Shown: in pieces, positions 61,211 to 64,000 of the stretch
How positions within the stretch are numbered: the first letter of the stretch is position 1
Layout of the letters: every line of letters starts with the position of its first letter
Source of the DNA: Cymodocea nodosa
Lineage: Eukaryota; Streptophyta; Magnoliopsida; Alismatales; Cymodoceaceae
Assembly: GCA_036874045.1 (NCBI GenBank)
Contig: CM072341.1
Coordinates: 1,748,501 to 1,812,500, forward strand
Length of the DNA: 64,000 bases
Direction: 5' to 3'
Position numbers and translations under genes: made by a program
The notes under the pieces: generated by a model
The model's input: only the letters and a program-made list of their open reading frames with translations
Told to the model about the DNA's origin: nothing
Databases searched by the model: none

Positions 61211-62149
61211 CTGTAAAACCAAGCAAACATTACAAGGTTTAGATTGGAGAAAGAGAAAGTAACACAGAGATCATAAATATGAACTTATTATGGTAGGATC
61301 AAAACGGGAACAGCAATGATGAACTCAAATAACAAATTTTAGTGACAACTCATCTTGAACGTCTTTGTAAGTTCCATAGATAGGTTTATGGCTTCCTGTT
61401 TTGATAAATATTTTTAAGTATTAAAAAAGGCACAAAGCCAATGCACAAGGCTCTATAGATGTGGTGTAGAGGGCCCACTGCATGCAGCATAACTGCATTA
61501 CCTCCCATGTAGAGAGGATTTGGACTTATGGTCTTTATTAAAATGGAGAAAATTTAGTTTCAAGGTATGAGGTACTTTTTCCACTTAACAAAGGTATCAA
61601 ATACTTTTTCCAATTTTCTTGAAAAATGTTCAGAAGTGCTTGTCCCACTTGATAGTTTTGATATACTAATTCCTTTTGCTTATACTTCATAAGGTGAAGA
61701 TTCCAAAAATATACTTCTAAACCAAACGATTATGCATTGACCACATCCATGTTGTTATCGAACAAGAAAATATAAAAAGTGGATAACACAATATGTTTCT
61801 ACAATGCATTATTTTATTACAAAATAGCTTCTTTCTACAGTTCATCCACAGAAGACACACTTTGCCTCACAGACTACAAAACTGAGACATGGATTCTTCT
61901 AAACATAAATCACATCCAGATCTGCCACATATCAGATACACCACAATTAAGATTTTCCAAGATTCTTTTCATATATGCCACATGGCAAGTTTAGGGCATT
62001 CCAAGTAAGAAAAATTGAATTCACTTAGAATACAACATGGACTCTTGGAAACATAAGATTTGACAATTGACAAGATATATTTTCAGGTTGCCCATTATTA
62101 AAATGATAGGAGATAACTCTCGTTATATTTGTTATACATGTCTTATTGT
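61211..62149 (-). other. MBD gene intron upstream of the MBD exon
   Basis: No exon encoding the first half of the MBD was found on the minus strand here. Short frames at 61779-61994 and 62025-62410 are unsupported. Confidence 0.5.
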
Positions 62150-63400
62150 TATGGTCAAATTTTAAAAAATCAATCCAGACCAGAAAATTTTCACCGATCT
62201 GAATCAGTTTTGCCACTGGGTGATACAAAAATCATTTGAATTTTCAATATCATTTAGGATCAATTGATTTGTCATCCAAGATTGTGGCTGGATCATTTGA
62301 TTGGATGAATTTTTTGAATGCTGAAAGGCTAGATCAGCCAATCCATGTAAACGATCAATTGATCCAACAAAAGATTCTCTGTTGAAACCTCCCTTCCTCT
62401 TTGTTACCATCGTAACCCATTAGGATTTCCAGGTGGGGAGAGGATGAATAAAGGAGAGGAGGGGGGTGAAGTACATGAAAAAAGAAAAGAAAAAAAAAGA
62501 GAAGGTAAAGAAAGAGAGAAGAAATATGTGAATTTGAGGAAGGAAGGAGATGGTGAAGCATGTAAAAGAAGAGAGAAAAAAGAGGTGAGAAAGAAAAAAA
62601 GAAAAGAAAAAGAAGGGAAGCGAGAAGAAAAAAATGAAAAAAAAAATTACATAAAAAATTATGTTTTAAAAAATGATGAAAGTATTAAAAAATCACAAAA
62701 ATCCTAATATTTTTTATTTTTAAAAATTTTGTTTGCTTATGAATAACATTTCTCTTCTAGCTATCTATTGTATTCTCACAAACCTTATTTCCTATTTTTT
62801 AAATTAATCCATGTGAGATTTTTTTAAAAAGATATTAATGACATTATAGGAATAAAAATTTATAATTTAATTTAAAATCTTATAATCAATAAAATTTTTA
62901 ATTATGGAGATTATGGAAATTCTCTCATATTAATTTGTGTTTCATGTATGAATTATAACTTGATACATAATCTATTGATATGTAACTTAATAAATGTGAA
63001 ACTATAACTTAGATTCTGTTAAATGTAACATAATATACATTGAAACATAATCTGGTTTCTATTAAAATATAACTTAAATATATTGCATTATAATTTGGAT
63101 TATATTCAATTATAACTTGGATTTTATTAAATTATAACATGAATTTTAAATAATGTCATAAGTTTTTCCAATTATTTGTAAATGATTTAAATTTTTTTCA
63201 TGCTTGCGACTATTGTATCTCTATTTAATTGACATTTTATACATGATAATTATTTAGAAAATTTATCTAAGTATTTTTATATGTTTATTATAACTTGTTT
63301 TATTTTATCACTTAGTTTCAAGTTGAAAATTGAAATTTTTTGGTCATTTTCACAAAAGTATTGCATTTCAACCAATATGATTCTCGATCTTTGATATATT
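62150..63400. repeat. Inverted repeat arm B (pairs with 58370-59500)
   Basis: The reverse complement of arm A with insertions (for example about 62690-62930). It contains a purine-rich tract at 62450-62690, whose open frame is only Lys/Glu/Arg repeats, and degenerate attataacttaaatat units at 62935-63150. Confidence 0.85.
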
Positions 63401-63664
63401 TCCTTTTTTTAGATGACCGATCATTGATGCAATATGGAAGTTTGAAACTTGGTGACAGTATCATGTCATTTATGAGTTACATACCTAATTTTGTCATTTG
63501 AATGTATTATTTTAAATGTTTGAATATATTACTTGTGGAAAGTGGGACTATTGACAATGAATTAGCTATCACAATACATAGTCATAGAAATCTCCATAGA
63601 ATAACCAAACTCTATTAGAAAGGATATGGTCTACATTATCTCATATGTTATTTGGATCAAAGAT

Positions 63665-63860
63665 CTGTATTAGAGGTGTTAATTAGGTTAGGTTGGGCCA
63701 TTACGGGCTAGCCTGGCCTAACCTGTAATGGGTTGGCTTGACTCAACTCAATTTAAAAAATTAGGTTGAGCCAGGCTACAATATTAGAAAGTCAGCCTGT
63801 GAGTTGGCAATTCAGGTTGGGCTGGGTTGGCCTATAAGCCGATTCAGGCTAGACTCAGGC
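63665..63860. repeat. Repeat rich in ggttgg/caggct words
   Basis: Repeated words ggttgggcc, aggctggcc and tcaggttggg with their complements. A related cgacccg/gggttgg block lies at 11330-11430. This is typical of short plant DNA elements; the family is not assigned. Confidence 0.5.
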
Positions 63861-64000
63861 TGGCCTACAAGCTTAACCTGTAAGTTCGTAACCCTTTTAA
63901 CATTCGTAAAAAACGAACATTATTTCAATGTTCGTAAAATAACGTTTGTTTTTTACTTTAATGTTCGTTTTTCAACACTTTTTTACTTGTGTGAGTCATG

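Noticed and set aside
62444-62707. Lys/Glu/Arg-rich 87-codon frame
   Set aside because: Purine-rich low-complexity tract inside inverted repeat arm B; its partner tract at 59060-59240 shows it is repeat sequence.

Overview
The window is nuclear DNA of a flowering plant. It holds spliced genes with GT..AG introns, a nuclear tRNA gene, and plant-only families: chloroplast thioredoxin m, GATL glycosyltransferase, GH17-X8 glucanase, MYB3R, an ERG3-like C2 protein and a plant MBD protein. Several coding exons are strikingly GC-rich (Trx m exon 1, the GATL gene, glucanase exons 2-4) against very AT-rich intergenic DNA. That contrast suggests a monocot, but the sequence alone does not identify the species.

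Layout: (1) 1-1516, minus: first exon and part of intron 1 of a thioredoxin m gene that runs off the left edge. (2) 1.6-13.4 kb: AT-rich intergenic DNA with a GA tract, a degraded Ty3/gypsy fragment (about 9.96-11.13 kb), a two-copy dispersed repeat and a 31-nt poly(C) run. (3) 13.9-14.9 kb, plus: intronless GATL (GT8) gene. (4) 16.4-18.3 kb, minus: five-exon secreted beta-1,3-glucanase with a C-terminal X8/CBM43 domain, with a tRNA-Gly(CCC) gene just upstream. (5) 19.76-20.02 kb, plus: small acidic plant protein of unknown function. (6) 21.9-30 kb: gypsy, hAT and copia fossils plus a few unidentified exon-like blocks. (7) 30.8-40.2 kb, minus: complete seven-exon R1R2R3-MYB (MYB3R) gene whose 5-kb intron 3 carries an old copia element with both LTRs and a 5-bp target-site duplication. 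(8) 40.8-45.5 kb: microsatellites and AT-rich terminal-inverted-repeat-like elements. (9) 45.6-55.4 kb, plus: five-exon C2-domain gene with a 7.5-kb intron full of repeats. (10) 56.0-61.2 kb, minus: the last three exons of an MBD13-like methyl-CpG-binding-domain gene; its 5' end lies beyond the right edge. Its introns contain a LINE fossil, a 221-bp tandem duplication and two copies of a roughly 1-kb repeat in opposite orientation around the MBD exon.

The genes do not form a pathway or cluster. GATL and the glucanase are a convergent pair that both act on cell-wall polysaccharides, which may be coincidence. No clearly new multi-gene system was found. The best leads are the MBD exon enclosed by an inverted repeat, the replaced third tryptophan in MYB repeat R2, the conserved small acidic protein and several unclassified repeats. 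Exon joins were deduced by hand from reading frames, splice consensus and remembered family sequences, without transcript data.
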